Shown piece after piece: positions 35,286-46,452 of a stretch of DNA of 64,000 nt. The notes beneath the pieces were generated by a model. It ran no database searches. It was not told the DNA's origin and saw only the letters and a list, made by a program, of their open reading frames with translations. A program made the translations under genes and the position numbers. This DNA is from Lactuca virosa (Eukaryota > Streptophyta > Magnoliopsida > Asterales > Asteraceae): NCBI GenBank assembly GCA_928212115.1, contig CAKMRJ010001112.1:411325110-411389109 (forward strand), written 5' to 3'. Each line of letters starts with the position of its first letter. Position 1 is the stretch's first letter.

Positions 35286-35423
35286 TTATAATATTTTAGC
35301 CAGCCAGTAACATTTCAAAAGTAGTGCAGCGAAACTATAACACGCGGGACTTATACCGTGCAATTGTATGGGGGTCGGTACGATATTTACAACATATCGC
35401 ATTCAACCGACAGGTTTAGTAAG

Positions 35424-35560
35424 ACCATCTCTAACTCATCTCTATTTTTTCCCTAAAAAATGGAGTAAAAAATGGGGCAAATAGTGTTTCATTTCCAACC
35501 CTACTCCATTTTTACCCCATTTTTACCCCCAAAAAGTATATTCCTAGTATATTCTATTAT
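35424..35560. repeat. Possible Harbinger-like terminal sequence
   Basis: AGACCATCTCTAACTCATCT then ATTTTTTCCCTAAAAAATGG and repeated CCATTTTTACCCC units resemble ends of Harbinger-type MITEs from eudicots, as I recall them. The partner end was not found. Confidence 0.35.
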
Positions 35561-35600
35561 TCCAACTTATATATATTGTCAAACACACCCCTCTACTAAT

Positions 35601-35998
35601 TTAGTTTTAACAAATTATTGTGCGAACGTATGGACAATGCTATTCTTTGATAATGATAAATAAAATATGTTGTTTGATAATATAGATACGTTCAATCTTA
35701 CATAACTATTGTAATTAACACACATTTTCACTAATTAAATCGTCTATAAGGTTATTATACACTTGTTATTATTATTCTCATTTCTGTCAGAATGTTTGTT
35801 GAGGCGTATTCTGTTAGAATGAAAATGAGTGAAAAACGATGTGTGAGAACAAAAATAAATACTAATTAGCAAGAATGCAAGAAAATAACGATATTTTTGT
35901 AAGGTTGAACGTATTCGCATTGTTAAACAATTTATTCTCTTAGTAATTCTCATAGAATAACATTGTCCACACATCCGCATAATAATTAGTTAGAATAC
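35601..35998. mobile_element. Long-TIR MITE / foldback element, about 400 bp
   Basis: The left arm (35601-35702) and right arm (35899-35998) are inverted complements over about 100 bp, with shared blocks AATTATT, TGGACAATG, TATTCT and TACGTTCAA. The centre is about 195 bp. No ORF of note; two ORF calls in the arms are the same sequence read from opposite strands. The flanking duplication is not clear, so the superfamily stays open. Confidence 0.75.
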
Positions 35999-36009
35999 TT
36001 AAACCTAGA

Positions 36010-36017
36010 TCTCTCTT

Positions 36018-36083
<66 letters not shown>
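36010..36083. repeat. (CT)n(TA)n microsatellite
   Basis: About 27 bp of CT followed by about 47 bp of TA. Confidence 0.95.
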
Positions 36084-36084
<1 letters not shown>

Positions 36085-36403
36085 TAATAAAAAAATATTT
36101 AATATCCTCTTGCTATTTGTCATTGTAAAACAACTTCACATTAAAATTATGACATGTATTAATGAGATATATCAGGCAAATCACTATTACAATTAATGAG
36201 GTTAAAGTTTTAAAATAGATTTTAAACTTTTTATAAAAACATTTACTTTTTTAATTATATGTTAAATTTGAAGATATAACTAACCTTAAAATTTTGGTAT
36301 ATCTTTTAATTAATAATTTATTTAAAATAATTGATTAATAATTATGAATTTTTGGTATCAAAAATGAATTAATTTTATAAACGTTGTTTTCAAGGGTTAT
36401 AAA

Positions 36404-36467
<64 letters not shown>

Positions 36468-36883
36468 TTGAGATTCCAAAAAATAAATATTTTTATATTC
36501 AATCTCATTTATATATATTTCATTTGTCACTCTGCTACCTTCCCCACCACCACAATCTTCACAACCACCACCACCACCTTTGCCACCAACCAACCAACTA
36601 CTACCACCTCTTCACTTCTATCACCATCACCTCCTCCGTCAACACAAACCATAATTATATTTGATTAATCACTTTGTGAAGAGACGTATATATGTTATCA
36701 TTTATGATTTGACATATATGTATAAAATGTATAATCATATATTATTATACGTTTCCACCATATAATCATTAATGGTTAAACATTATCCCGCCGCGTTGGT
36801 ACATTAGAGCGTTAGAACTGAAAATGATAAATATGTGGCTAATGTTGAATCTCAGAATTTCTATATTTTTTAGAATTTCTATG

Positions 36884-36885
<2 letters not shown>
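36084..36885. other. AT-rich spacer with a (TA)n run
   Basis: No supported gene. A (TA)n run lies at 36406-36464. A Pro/Thr-coding CCACCA-rich stretch lies at 36540-36630. A CCCGCCGCG sequence near 36788 hints at a Helitron-type 3' end, but the CTRR terminus is missing. Confidence 0.45.
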
Positions 36886-36886
<1 letters not shown>

Positions 36887-36941
<55 letters not shown>

Positions 36942-36949
36942 GTTTCTCA

Positions 36950-37029
<80 letters not shown>
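36887..37029. repeat. (CT)n then (TA)n microsatellite
   Basis: CT at 36887-36940 and TA at 36951-37029. Confidence 0.97.
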
Positions 37030-37034
<5 letters not shown>

Positions 37035-37122
37035 CAACTTTATGTTAAATATTGTAACAAATAGGTAATTCTTAATGTCATATATGTTAACCTTCGATAG
37101 TACATAAATAAATTGATAAAAC

Positions 37123-37850
37123 TTAGTTATCAGCGTACAATGAGTGAGATGACAAATGGGAAACAAGTTGCGACGGTAAGTATTTTCGTATGGTAAAGTC
37201 ATTTCTTTTGAAAAATACCTCTATAGATCTAGGAGATATAACATAACTACGCATGATCCGTTGTACTCTCTTTAGAAGCTCTACCACATCTGACGCAAGG
37301 AAACGAAGCGTATCAAATGAAAATGGTATGATCAGGTGTTTATTTTCCATGCACAATTTCTCATTTTGGTGATCTTGCCTGTAGCAGCTTTTAAAACAGT
37401 CTGTCTCGTTGTGAAACACTTAGCCCCCAAGCTTACGAGAGGGGGATACCCCTGTAAGGTCCACACATCAAAACACCACTCGGTCGAAGGTTTGACCTTC
37501 CTTCTTCCGGTTCAGTCAAGAAATTTACAGGAGCCTCTTTCATGGCGGAAACCCCAGCACGTTTAAATATGTTAAGCAAAACATCCCTAACCATTTTGAA
37601 CCCCATGAGTTCTTTACAATGAACTGCATGCTCTCCAAAAGATTGCAAAAAAGCCTTACGGCACACCATACATATCTCGTCAGTTGGAAATATTGGGATC
37701 ATGAGTCGATATTTGAGGATAGTATGATACTCCACAGGAGATATATGTTAGCCAATCTCATCTATAGGGATAGCTAAAAGAAAATCTTGAGCATGTGGTG
37801 CACTTAAACACTGAAAAATTACTTTCTGTCGAGACGTCATGTCGAGATGT
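37123..37850 (-). pseudogene. LINE-like reverse transcriptase C-terminal fragment
   Basis: From 37850 downwards the minus strand reads SAPHAQDFLLAIPID, a stop, HISPVEYHTILKYRLMIPIF, then ICMVCRKAFLQSFGEHAVHC (a Cys/His cluster) and VRDVLLNIFKRAGVS. In the 37123-37419 frame it continues IPFSFDTLRFLASDVVELLK and SPRSIEVFFKRNDFTIRK. I recall this string of motifs from the C-terminal end of plant non-LTR reverse transcriptase proteins; the catalytic RT domain is absent. One stop and one or two shifts separate the pieces. LTR F truncates it upstream, so only this tail is left. Confidence 0.6.
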
Positions 37851-40090
37851 ACTCCGCGCACGAAGGGCGTACGTGGTGGATTCGCAAACCCTAATTTTTA
37901 GGGTTTGGTCCATATATATACAACATTAACTCCTCATTTCTCATTCACACTTCAGCCTCCATCTGGAAAATCATTCCTTAGCCAACTTTAATCCTCTCTA
38001 GTTCATTTTTGAGCTTTGATGAATATTTTGGTATCCTTGAAGGAGTAAATTGGAAGAGAATATCATCATTGAAGAGTGGAACACTTTGGATCCAGGATTC
38101 CATCATCTTTTGACACCCTTTGGAGGTATAAAGTTCTGAAATTGATGTTGATTTCATTTAGATCTTGTTAGCCTTAGATTTGTGGTTATTTTGGTCCCAT
38201 GAGTTTGGTATTATGAGTATGTTGTACTCAAATCCTTTTGAGTTGTCCTTTCAGATGTTTGGGAGTGTCTTGAAGCATAAAAATGTGATCTTGAAGGTGA
38301 TATTTAGCCAATGCATGTGTTAGAGGGCCTTAGTGTGTTAAGAACATGGGGTTTTGGACATGAAGCACTTATTAGTCATGCACGACCATAAAGTTGGAAA
38401 CTTTATGGTTAAGGACGTTAGTTTAAAGTTGGATCCAGAATTTGAGCAAAAGGGCCTTAAGAATAAGCTCTTAATAGAGGAATGGAGTACAGGTAGTGTA
38501 CGTTGGGCGAAACCCAGGTATGTCGGGCGTACTGAGTCAACCACCCCATAATTTGGGTCAATACTCATGTACACGGGGCGTACGAGCTGAGTATGATGGG
38601 CGTACTCAGTAGCGTTGACCAAGTTTGACTTTTTATTTTCCAACTTTGACCAGGGTTAACCTAGATTGATTTAAGGGTACTTTGGGTATTTTTAGCCATA
38701 GTTAAGTCTTAGTCTCTATCCGCTGAATAAGTGACCTATAGAGGGGGGGTACTCAACCAGCCTTGGACTATGACTTTTGTTGACTCCGTTGACCATTGAC
38801 TTTGTGACCAAGTTTGACTTTTGGTCAAAGTTGAGGGTTTTGATTGGTGATTAATATTTTATTGATTCAGATGTTAGTGGATCCACGAGAGCAAGCAGTG
38901 TGGCAGGGAGCATATCACGGTGTTCTCGGGTTTCTTCATTTCAGGTGAGTTTCGCCTCATTGTACAGTGGGTCGAAGGAACTAATGTCGGCCCACTACTT
39001 TTGGTTATCTGTTAGTAGAAGGATGCCTTAGGGACTGTATATAGTCATTTAGGATAGACTGAGGACTCTTGGTATAGGCTTTCTTACATGTTCCTTGTTT
39101 GGTTGTGGTTCTAGAGTTGGACCACCTGTCCGGGTGGCTATCTCACCTCTGAATATATATGGTCATGCACTCCTTGGATTTTGATACTTAGTATGTTGCT
39201 ATGCTGTAGTAATCTGTTAGATCTGTATCCTGGTATCGAGTATGTTGTTATGATGTAGTGATATGTTAGATTTGTATCCTGGTATCGAGTATGTTATTAT
39301 GTTGTAGATATTTGTTAGATTTGTATCTTAGTACCGAGTATGTTGTTACGTTGTAGTGATCTATTAGATTTGTATCCTGGTATCGAGTATGTTGCGTTGC
39401 CATAGTGATCTGTAGAACCTTATGTTATCTGTACTTGCCGGTTATACTTTGGTGGAGTTCCCTAGGGATTATCTGTGGATAGCCTGAGAACTCTTGATCT
39501 AAGCTTTCTTACATGTTCCTTGTTTGGTCACGGCTCTAAAGTAGGATCATCTGTTCGGGTGGCTATCTCACCTCTGCTTACTTATGGTTACACATTTTAT
39601 GGAGGATGGCTAGTAACAGAACGATATGATGTGAGAGGACTTGTAGGCGATAGTGAGTTGTATGTTTGATGTTTTCATGTATTATGTCCCTACTTGTTCC
39701 TTGTTTGTTTATATGTCGACATATGGTAGTGGTGGGCTGAGGCGGTCCTGCTTTGTGCTGTAGGCCAAGATACCCGGTGCAGGCTGGCTGGAAGCTGTAG
39801 GCACGGAGGCTCTAGAAGAGCGGTTGGGTTGAGACGGTAGGCCAACAAACCCTAGGTATTCCAGCCTGATGGTTGATTGGACCTTTTTCATGTTGGCGTT
39901 CCAGTCCAAGGGATTGATTGGGCCTGGGCATTCCAACCGTGAGGTTATGGGCCATTATGCATGCTTGTATGTTTATCGCATGGGATATTTTAGGAGAAAC
40001 TCACTAAGCTTCATGCTTATCCAGTTGGTTATTGTTTTAGGTATCATCGGTGATGATGGGAAGTTTTTTGGTCAAAAATTACACAAGTAT
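37851..40090 (+). repeat. Gypsy LTR F, truncated by C
   Basis: Plus-sense LTR-type sequence: TATA-like CATATATATACA near 37911 after an AGGGTTT box, CGTAC-rich motifs upstream (CGAAGGGCGTACG, 37868) and downstream (38500-38610), TTCAGGTGAGT near 38940 and AAACTCACTAAGCTT near 39990. There is no ORF of note. The left edge is placed at TGTACTCC by inference. The right part is missing because C inserted at 40090. Confidence 0.55.
39030..39606. repeat. Direct duplication around a 50-bp tandem array in F
   Basis: 39030-39178 and 39462-39606 are similar (core TTTCTTACATGTTCCTTGTT and GGGTGGCTATCTCACCTCTG). Between them, at 39183-39415, a unit of about 50 bp (core TGTATCCTGGTATCGAGTAT) occurs about four times. 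Confidence 0.85.
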
Positions 40091-40643
40091 TGATCAACCA
40101 AATTGAATGAGAGGTTGTGATGTTTGAAGTATGAAATATAGAAAGGTAAAGAGAATGACACGATTGGTTACAAGGAAAGCCCTTGATCCTTGCTAGGATC
40201 TCCGGCACAAAATCTTAGGAGGTGATAATGATCACCTGCCTTGACGATTTTATTAGTAAAAAATGATGATTACAGAGAGTATTCTAGTAAGAACAAGTGA
40301 AAATTTTGTAGATTAAGCTAAGAGTAAGCAGAGTGTGTCATGTGCGAGATACAAGTGTCAATTTATAGTCTAAACTAGCTAACAAGATGTCCGATATTCC
40401 TGGGAACCTCTATAACCAGCTTTGTAAACGTTGTTTGATTTGGTATTCCGGGTCTTTAGCATAGTTGAGACGAAACTCTGTTGAGAATAAGTCTTCCCTT
40501 GACTATTTATGCACACATGTTAGTTATAAATGAAATATAGTCGTTATAAATGTTAATAAATAATAATAACGGTAATAGTCAGGATCCTGAGATAGTTGAG
40601 GATCCTGAATATCTGATGAGGTTTGAGGATCCTGGCCCTAACA
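40091..40643 (-). repeat. 3' LTR of C
   Basis: The high-coordinate end is firm: the minus strand reads TTGGGGGCAAT (PPT) then TGTTAGGGCCAGGATCC. The low end is placed at TGATCAACC (40091), where F-type sequence stops; the 5 bases before it are AGTAT. A minus-strand TATA-like CTATAAAT lies at about 40361-40369. Confidence 0.7.
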
Positions 40644-40660
40644 ATTGCCCCCAAGTTATT
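40644..40660 (-). promoter_or_regulatory. PPT of C
   Basis: The minus strand reads AACTTGGGGGCAAT abutting the LTR start TGTTAG. Confidence 0.75.
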
Positions 40661-40831
40661 CCTGCAAATGTAGGAGTTAATTTCGATAATATTAAAGGAA
40701 TAACTTAAATTAAAGAGATAAATGGAAAGAGAAAAGTAATTTTCAAAATAAACCATTAACAACTAGGTAATTTTGAAATCCAACGGGTGGATAACTAGTC
40801 GTTAATAGTCAAATCAGCCTCAAATCCTCAG

Positions 40832-40839
40832 TATAAATA
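40832..40839 (+). promoter_or_regulatory. TATA box for the antisense gene of C
   Basis: TATAAATA followed by AGAGG, about 120 bp before the start codon at 40959, with a pyrimidine-rich CATTCTTCACTC at 40856-40867 as a likely start region. It lies outside the LTR. Confidence 0.55.
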
Positions 40840-40958
40840 GAGGTGATCAGCTCCATCATTCTTCACTCGTCTTGTTCTTATTTTCTTTACCTGCGCTACC
40901 TCCGATTACTGGCAATTCATCAGAAGGTAATTATCTCTACGTTTTTACTACTTCTATC

Positions 40959-42494
40959 ATGGTTAGAAAAATGGCCGTTTCTCGCAAAAACATCTTAGTT
41001 CTCCCTGAAGACGACTTCATCGACCATGGGATTCTCTCCTACGAGGAGACGTGTTCCTTTAGTAACGATGACATTGAGTCTTTGGGAATCAATGGAGCCT
41101 TCCCCCCTGAAGCTGTTTTTAGGCCCTTCGACGCTCTCATTCAGCCTGACTTTGTTTCTCCTACCTGGGCGTGTTTCCCTGAATACTCCTTCTCCTTGGG
41201 TTTAAAATACCCTTTCCCTGGGATTGTCTCTGAATTCTTCAGGGTGAATGGGATATCATATATTCAGGCCATGCCGATTGTTTGGAGGATCCTATACTGG
41301 ATTGACCAAGTAAATCAGTCAAAAAGTCTTGATATAGGTCTTCCTGAACTAGCCTGCATATATGATCTCACAACCTCCGGGAATTCTCACTTTATCCTCA
41401 ATGCCAAAACCCATAGATGTCCTTTAGTCCTGAAAACCAAACATAATGACGGAGCTTGGAAAGAGAAATACCTTTTTGTGAGACATGACTCTGTTCCTAG
41501 TGGGGATCTCCTGCCGGATGCCTGGGTTAAGAAGGGTAGGATTCTTTTGTATTGATATAAGGATCCTGTAATTCACATGTTCTTATTTTGTTTGCTTTTT
41601 TGCATCTTTCAAATTTGAAGAGCTCGTTCCCGTTGCTGAGGGATCTGAAGAGAAGATCGAGAAGTTCTTGGCCTTGCCTGAAGCTGAGAGATCCTTCCGA
41701 TTTGATCAAGCCACTCTGTAAGAAAGCTCTTCTGCCACTAACCTCATGTCAACAGACAAGGATCCTTGATTCTTTTTTCTTGTGATGAAGAACATTCTTT
41801 TGTTATATATTTATACAGGATCCAAAGTCACTTGCTCCAGTGCTCGCTTCACACTCGCTGATCTTGATACAGCCATGTCGAAGGATCAGCTGACAGCGAA
41901 GAAGGAGAATACCTCATCATCTCTTCCTCCCAAAAGATCGACCATTGACTTGACAGTGAAGGCCCCAGGATCCCGGAAAAGGAAAACTGTTGAGTCTGCA
42001 GGTCTATCTTTGGAGAACCTCGGAGCTAAGGACGCACTCCAGAAATTGGTCTCTTTCTCCCAAGCCGTAAGTGTTGGTTTTATTTTCGTTCTATTTTTTT
42101 TTATTTTACCTTTTGCTGACTCACTATGTCTCTGTTTTAGGTCTTTAATCATGTTTCCACTGATGTAAGGATCTGAGTGGAGAGGGGTGAACAAGCCCTT
42201 CAGGGACAGGAGAGGATGTGGAAAGTGACCAACAAGGATCTGCTGAGGAGAGTGGATCTGCTCATCAAGGACAAGGCTGAGAAGGAGGAGGAGCACTTGC
42301 ACGAGATGGAGGAAGTGATCTCTGATGTGAGGATCAGTGCTGCAATAGTTGTTTGGGAGGCGAAGATCCGTCTCGCAGAGGATCTTGAGAATGCAGGTTT
42401 CTGGGACGTGGACGGTTGGCGCGAGGCACTGGCCAAATTGATTGGCAAGCCTGCTACCGCCAATCAGGATCCTGTATTTCAGCTGACTGAATGA
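40959..42494 (+). pseudogene. Antisense gene (aORF) of Tat element C, four exons predicted
   Basis: Exon 1 (40959-41535) starts MVRKMAVSRKN and holds SLGLKYPFPGIVSEFFRVNG, then PIVWRILYWIDQV, which resembles the plant 'putative gypsy type transposon' domain (Transposase_28). GT/AG introns are predicted at 41536-41620, 41718-41818 and 42067-42140; the donors of introns 2 and 3 read GTAAG, and acceptor regions are T-rich. Exon 2 (41621-41717) is ELVPVAEGSEEKIEKFLALP-like, exon 3 (41819-42066) is Ser/Lys-rich, and exon 4 (42141-42494) is a charged coiled coil (KDKAEKEEEHLHEMEEV). Exons 2 and 3 do not join in frame, and exon 4 has a TGA at 42174. Tat-lineage elements are known to carry extra ORFs, some antisense in the 3' region; their function is unknown. 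Confidence 0.65.
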
Positions 42495-44011
42495 GGGGAG
42501 AAGAAGGGCGCGACCGATGATGACCAGGCTAAGGTCTAGGTCTGCGATAAGTTAGTTTAAGTAGTTTTTTGTTTTTATCAGTAATGTATAACAATTAATT
42601 TTTTTGGTTAGGTTGGTGCGCAACCCCTTTTAAATGCAATGGCTGTGTTTTCCTTTTATATCTCTCTTTTGATTTCTTTTCATGATTGTTATGATATTAG
42701 GATCCTTATATAATCAGGAACCTAGAAAACTTGGTTTCTAAAAACAATCCTGAGACAAAACTCTCTTATTGAATTATTTTTAGCATACTCGAATTCTGAT
42801 AATCAAATGATTTTTGCTTAGGATCTTAGAAAGCTGAGGATCCTCAAACTTCACTTAGAGTTTTTCGAGAATAAGGACAGATGGAACCTGATCGTCTTCA
42901 AGTTTTTCCTTAAGCTTTATAAGCTTTTCAAGCTTAGAATCTGTTGAGGATAATTATCAACTTAGAAAAGAACTCTGGATCGTTGTTGACTTCTGATGAT
43001 AAGGTTCTTCATCGATGAGGATATATAGCGATGACGATCCTTAATAATGAAGATACTTAATGATGAGGATCCTTAGTGATGAAGATCCTTAATTATGAGG
43101 ATCCTTAGTGATGAGGATCCTTAATCATTAGATCATACGAGGGAATACCCTTATTAGGATAACCTATTTAGGTTATAGACTTTGACAATATTCTTGGGTA
43201 ATATCATAAATCCGACTAATAACATGTTAATGTTATATACTGGGGAGGATCCCAATTTGTGACGTATCTCATGGGAAATATCTCTTCTTATGAAAATGTT
43301 ATGATTCGTGTGTACTTTCTGGGGAAAAATCCCAACGTGTGATAACATGAAGATGTCATAAACCTTATGTAATTTCTGGGGTAGGATCCCAAATTTTGGA
43401 TAACATGAAAATGTTATAAACCTTAAGGATCTTAACTTATGTTCACAGATAAGAGGGTTTCCAATTCACTGCATCGTGAAATGATCCCCTTATTCGTATC
43501 CCATAGTTAGATACCATGCGTTCAAGCGAGGTGTATAAACCTTAGTTCGTGTGAAAGAGGTAATTAGCTCTTTAAACATTAGACGGGATTAAGTACCCCT
43601 AAGTGTAAGAGACATGATCAGTCTCTAGCTTGTGTATATAATAGTTTAAAGATCGTATCGTTAATATAATGGAATCATCCAATTGTTAAGATGTTGAGAT
43701 GTTCGTGTGTCAAGATCCTTATGTTTCAGGATCTTCAACCTTTATGATCCTTATGTTTCGGGATCTTTAACCTTGAGGATCCTTATGTTCCAACCTCTAG
43801 GATCCTCATGTTTCAGGATCATTGCTTATGGAGATCCTTAGCTGGATGTTGTTCTGCATAGAAAACGTTAGCTAGGGGTGGGCGTTAGTCTAGCTAACAC
43901 CCCTCTGATGCTTAAGTTAGTAATGTATTCGAGGAGAAAATAAGTAATGATGAAAAGTTTAAGGTAAAGAACATGTGCACCATGGTTTTGTTGATGATCA
44001 TTTGACCTTAT
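42495..44011. other. 3' untranslated region of C with AGGATCCT repeats
   Basis: No ORF. A tandem array around 43050-43130 repeats GATGAGGATCCTTAGT. A second array of about 60 bp units (43195-43425) repeats TTCTGGGG...GATCCCAA and AACATGAA.ATGTTATAAACC. AGGATCCT or one-base variants are scattered throughout. Confidence 0.75.
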
Positions 44012-45235
44012 TTACATATAGTATGCGTTGAGATGTATAGTATTCCAGGATCTTGGCAAAATGTCTCCTTCGAGCATTGCTAGCCAATACACTCCTTTTC
44101 CTGCTTCAGCGTCTATGAGATATGGTCCCTCCCATTTAGGAGCTAATTTACCTGCACTAGGATCCTTGCTGTTTTGGAATGTTTTCCTTAATACCAAGTC
44201 TCCTATTTGGAATCTTCTGAATTTTATGTTCTTGTTGTAAGCCTTGGTGATCCTTTGTTGATGAGTAGCAATGCGTATCTTAGCAAGATCTCTGAGTTCG
44301 TCAACAGTGTCAAGATCTTGGGCTAGGATCCTCTCATTGTTTTCTTGATTTTGGAGAAAGTATCTCGCCGTCAGGATCACTACTTCAGTAGGGATCATTG
44401 CTTCTGTCCAAAACACCAAGGAGTAGGGGGTCTGACCTATGGTTACTTTGGAAGTAGTCTTATCTGCCCATAGGACTAAAGGAAGCTCTTCTGCCCATCT
44501 TCCTTGCTTTTTTATCTAGCCTTTTCTTCAAGTTGTTTACTATGATCGTATTGCTAGATTCTGCTTGACCATTAGCTTGGGGATGAACAGGAGTGGACAT
44601 TATCATTTTGATTCCCCAACTCGTGAAAAAATCTCTAGTCCTTTTTCTTATGAATTGGGATCCATTGTCGCATATGATTTCAACCGGGATCCCGAACCTG
44701 GTCAAGATATTACGTTTAATAAATGAGACTACCTCTTTGTCTCTTACCTGAACGAAGGCTTCGGCTTCGATCCACTTCAAGAAGTAATCAGTCATCACCA
44801 ACATGAAGACTTTTCCTCCTGGAGCTATTGGTAATTTCCCACTATATCCATTCCCTATTTCATGAATGGCCATGGATAGATAATAGGATGTAAAGGTTTT
44901 GCTGGTTGATGCAGGATGTTGTTGTGCCTTTGGAAAGCATCACACTTTTGATCATGTAGAAAAGAATCTCTTTTCATGGTTGGCCAATAGTATCCTGTTC
45001 TCAATACCTTGGAGCATAAGGATCTGCCCCCAGTGTGATTGCCACAGTCTCCTTCATGTATTTCCTTCAAGACTTCTGAAGCTTCAGGATCTTCTAAGCA
45101 TCTGGGATATGGACCTGCCATATATTTTTTGTAGAGTTTACCTTGGATTATTACGAATGTTGAGACTCTCTTTCGCTTTTTTCTTCTGTTGGGATCATGC
45201 CATTTTGGAGATATTCCATAATGGGTTGGATCCAT
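44012..45235 (-). pseudogene. C pol: integrase
   Basis: 45235-44855 is the N-terminal zinc region: EIHEGDCGNHTGGRSL has the His pair, but the Cys pair is damaged (CDAFQRH instead of a CxxC). 44873-44460 is the core with MTDYFLKWIEAEA (Asp), ICDNGSQF (Asp) and HPQANGQAESSN (Glu), so the DDE triad is visible. 44419-44012 is the C-terminal part: EAMIPTEV, later YNKNIKFRRFQIGDLVLRK and KWEGPYLI with the Tat-type ending. Breaks lie near 44460 and 44860. Confidence 0.88.
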
Positions 45236-45977
45236 GATCGAGGACTACTTCGAGGATCATGTTCGTCGGGATCCCTTCGAGGAGATGTCTGAGGGCCAGG
45301 ATCTCCGATGGCTGCTACACTTATTGGTTGTTTAGGATCATCGGGTTTTTCGGAAAGGGCTTCCATGGCTGGAGTTATTATGTGGGTTATAGGGATCTTC
45401 AATTCTGGTGGGATCCTTAGGGAGGATCCTAAGTTGGCTAGTGCATCTGCTTCTGTATTCTCTTCTCTGGGAACTTGGGTTAGGCTAATGTTTTCAAATT
45501 CAGAGGCTAATTTTGTGAGGATCTCCAGGTATAATGCTAATCTTTCAACTTTCACTGCACAAGATCCATTGAAGTGATTATTTAATAATAAAGAATCAAC
45601 AAATACCTGAAGATCCTTGATTTGAAGATCCTTAGCCAATTGTAGTCCCATGATGAGTGCTTCATATTTTGCTTTGTTGTTGATTGTGTTGAATTCAGAA
45701 CTAACTGCCTGGAGTAGGATGTCCCCCTATGGCGATTTTAGTATGATCCATAGCCCAGTTCCTTTTTGGTTTGAAGCTCCATATGTGAACAGTGTCCATT
45801 TTCCCAAGTGTTCATCTCTAGGAGTTGTTTGGCTTCAATGTCTACTTTGTTTTGTAGATCATCACTAAAGTCAGCCACAAAGTCTGCTAATGCTTGTGAC
45901 TTTATGGCACATCTTGGCTCATATTTGATGTCAAACGTGCTTAACTTCACTGGCCATTTTTCCATCCTTCCTGACAT
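45236..45977 (-). pseudogene. C pol: additional (archaeal-type) RNase H
   Basis: MGLQLAKDLQIKDLQVFVDS carries a catalytic Asp, then NGSCAVKVERLALYLEILTK and VPREENTEADALANLGSSL carry the later acidic residues. Upstream, in broken frames, are ADFVADFS and a degraded TDGAS-type start. A second RNase H between pol RNase H and integrase is the hallmark of the Tat lineage. Confidence 0.85.
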
Positions 45978-46452
45978 CTATGGTTTTCTCATCACATTCT
46001 TAATAGGACAATTATTTTTCACATGTATAGTATGTGTCTCGAAATAATGTCTTAATTTAGTAGAAGCAGTCACTAATGCATTATTTAATTTTTCGAGATG
46101 AGAATACCTGGTCTCAGGATCCAAAAGACTTTTACTTACATAGTAGATAGGATGTTGGTATCCATTAAGATCATTGGCCAGGACAGTGCTTACCACATTT
46201 GAGGATACCGAGAGGTAGAGGAGAAGTGGTTCTCCATTTATAGGCTTCACTAATAGCGGCGCGGAACTTAAGTATCTTTTGAGTTCCTGAAAAGGTTATT
46301 CGTGTTCTTCAGTCCATTCAAACCTCTTGTTCTTCTTCAAGATATCATAGAAGGTCTTACACCATTTTGAGGATCTTGAAATGAACCTGTTGAGCGCCGC
46401 TACTCTTCTGGTTAGCCTTTGGATGTCTTTTGTTGAAGATGGAGATTTCAGC
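45978..46452 (-). pseudogene. C pol: RT connection and RNase H, resuming after insertion E
   Basis: It starts at the E junction with LKSPSSTKDIQRLTRRVAAL, then NRFISRSSKWCKTFYDILKK. The RNase H follows: PLLLYLSVSSNVVSTVL, IYYVSKSLLDPETRYSHLEK and TASTKLRHYFETHTI. Compared with the part left at 55053 (ending TKRGIEA), about eight residues are missing, so host sequence was lost at this junction. Confidence 0.85.

Noticed and set aside
36468..36668. Thr/Pro-rich 66-aa ORF
   Set aside because: Low complexity CCACCA-type DNA beside a microsatellite; no start context or homology I can name.
36030..36830. Possible Helitron
   Set aside because: TC-TATATATA-CTAATAAA at the start and CCCGCCGCG near 36788 are suggestive, but the CTRR end and terminal hairpin are not clear.
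36879..37202. ORF with long alternating Ile-Tyr and Arg-Glu runs
   Set aside because: It is only the translation of (TA)n and (CT)n microsatellites.
43050..43130. CRISPR-like regular repeats
   Set aside because: Short tandem units without unique spacers, in a plant retrotransposon UTR.
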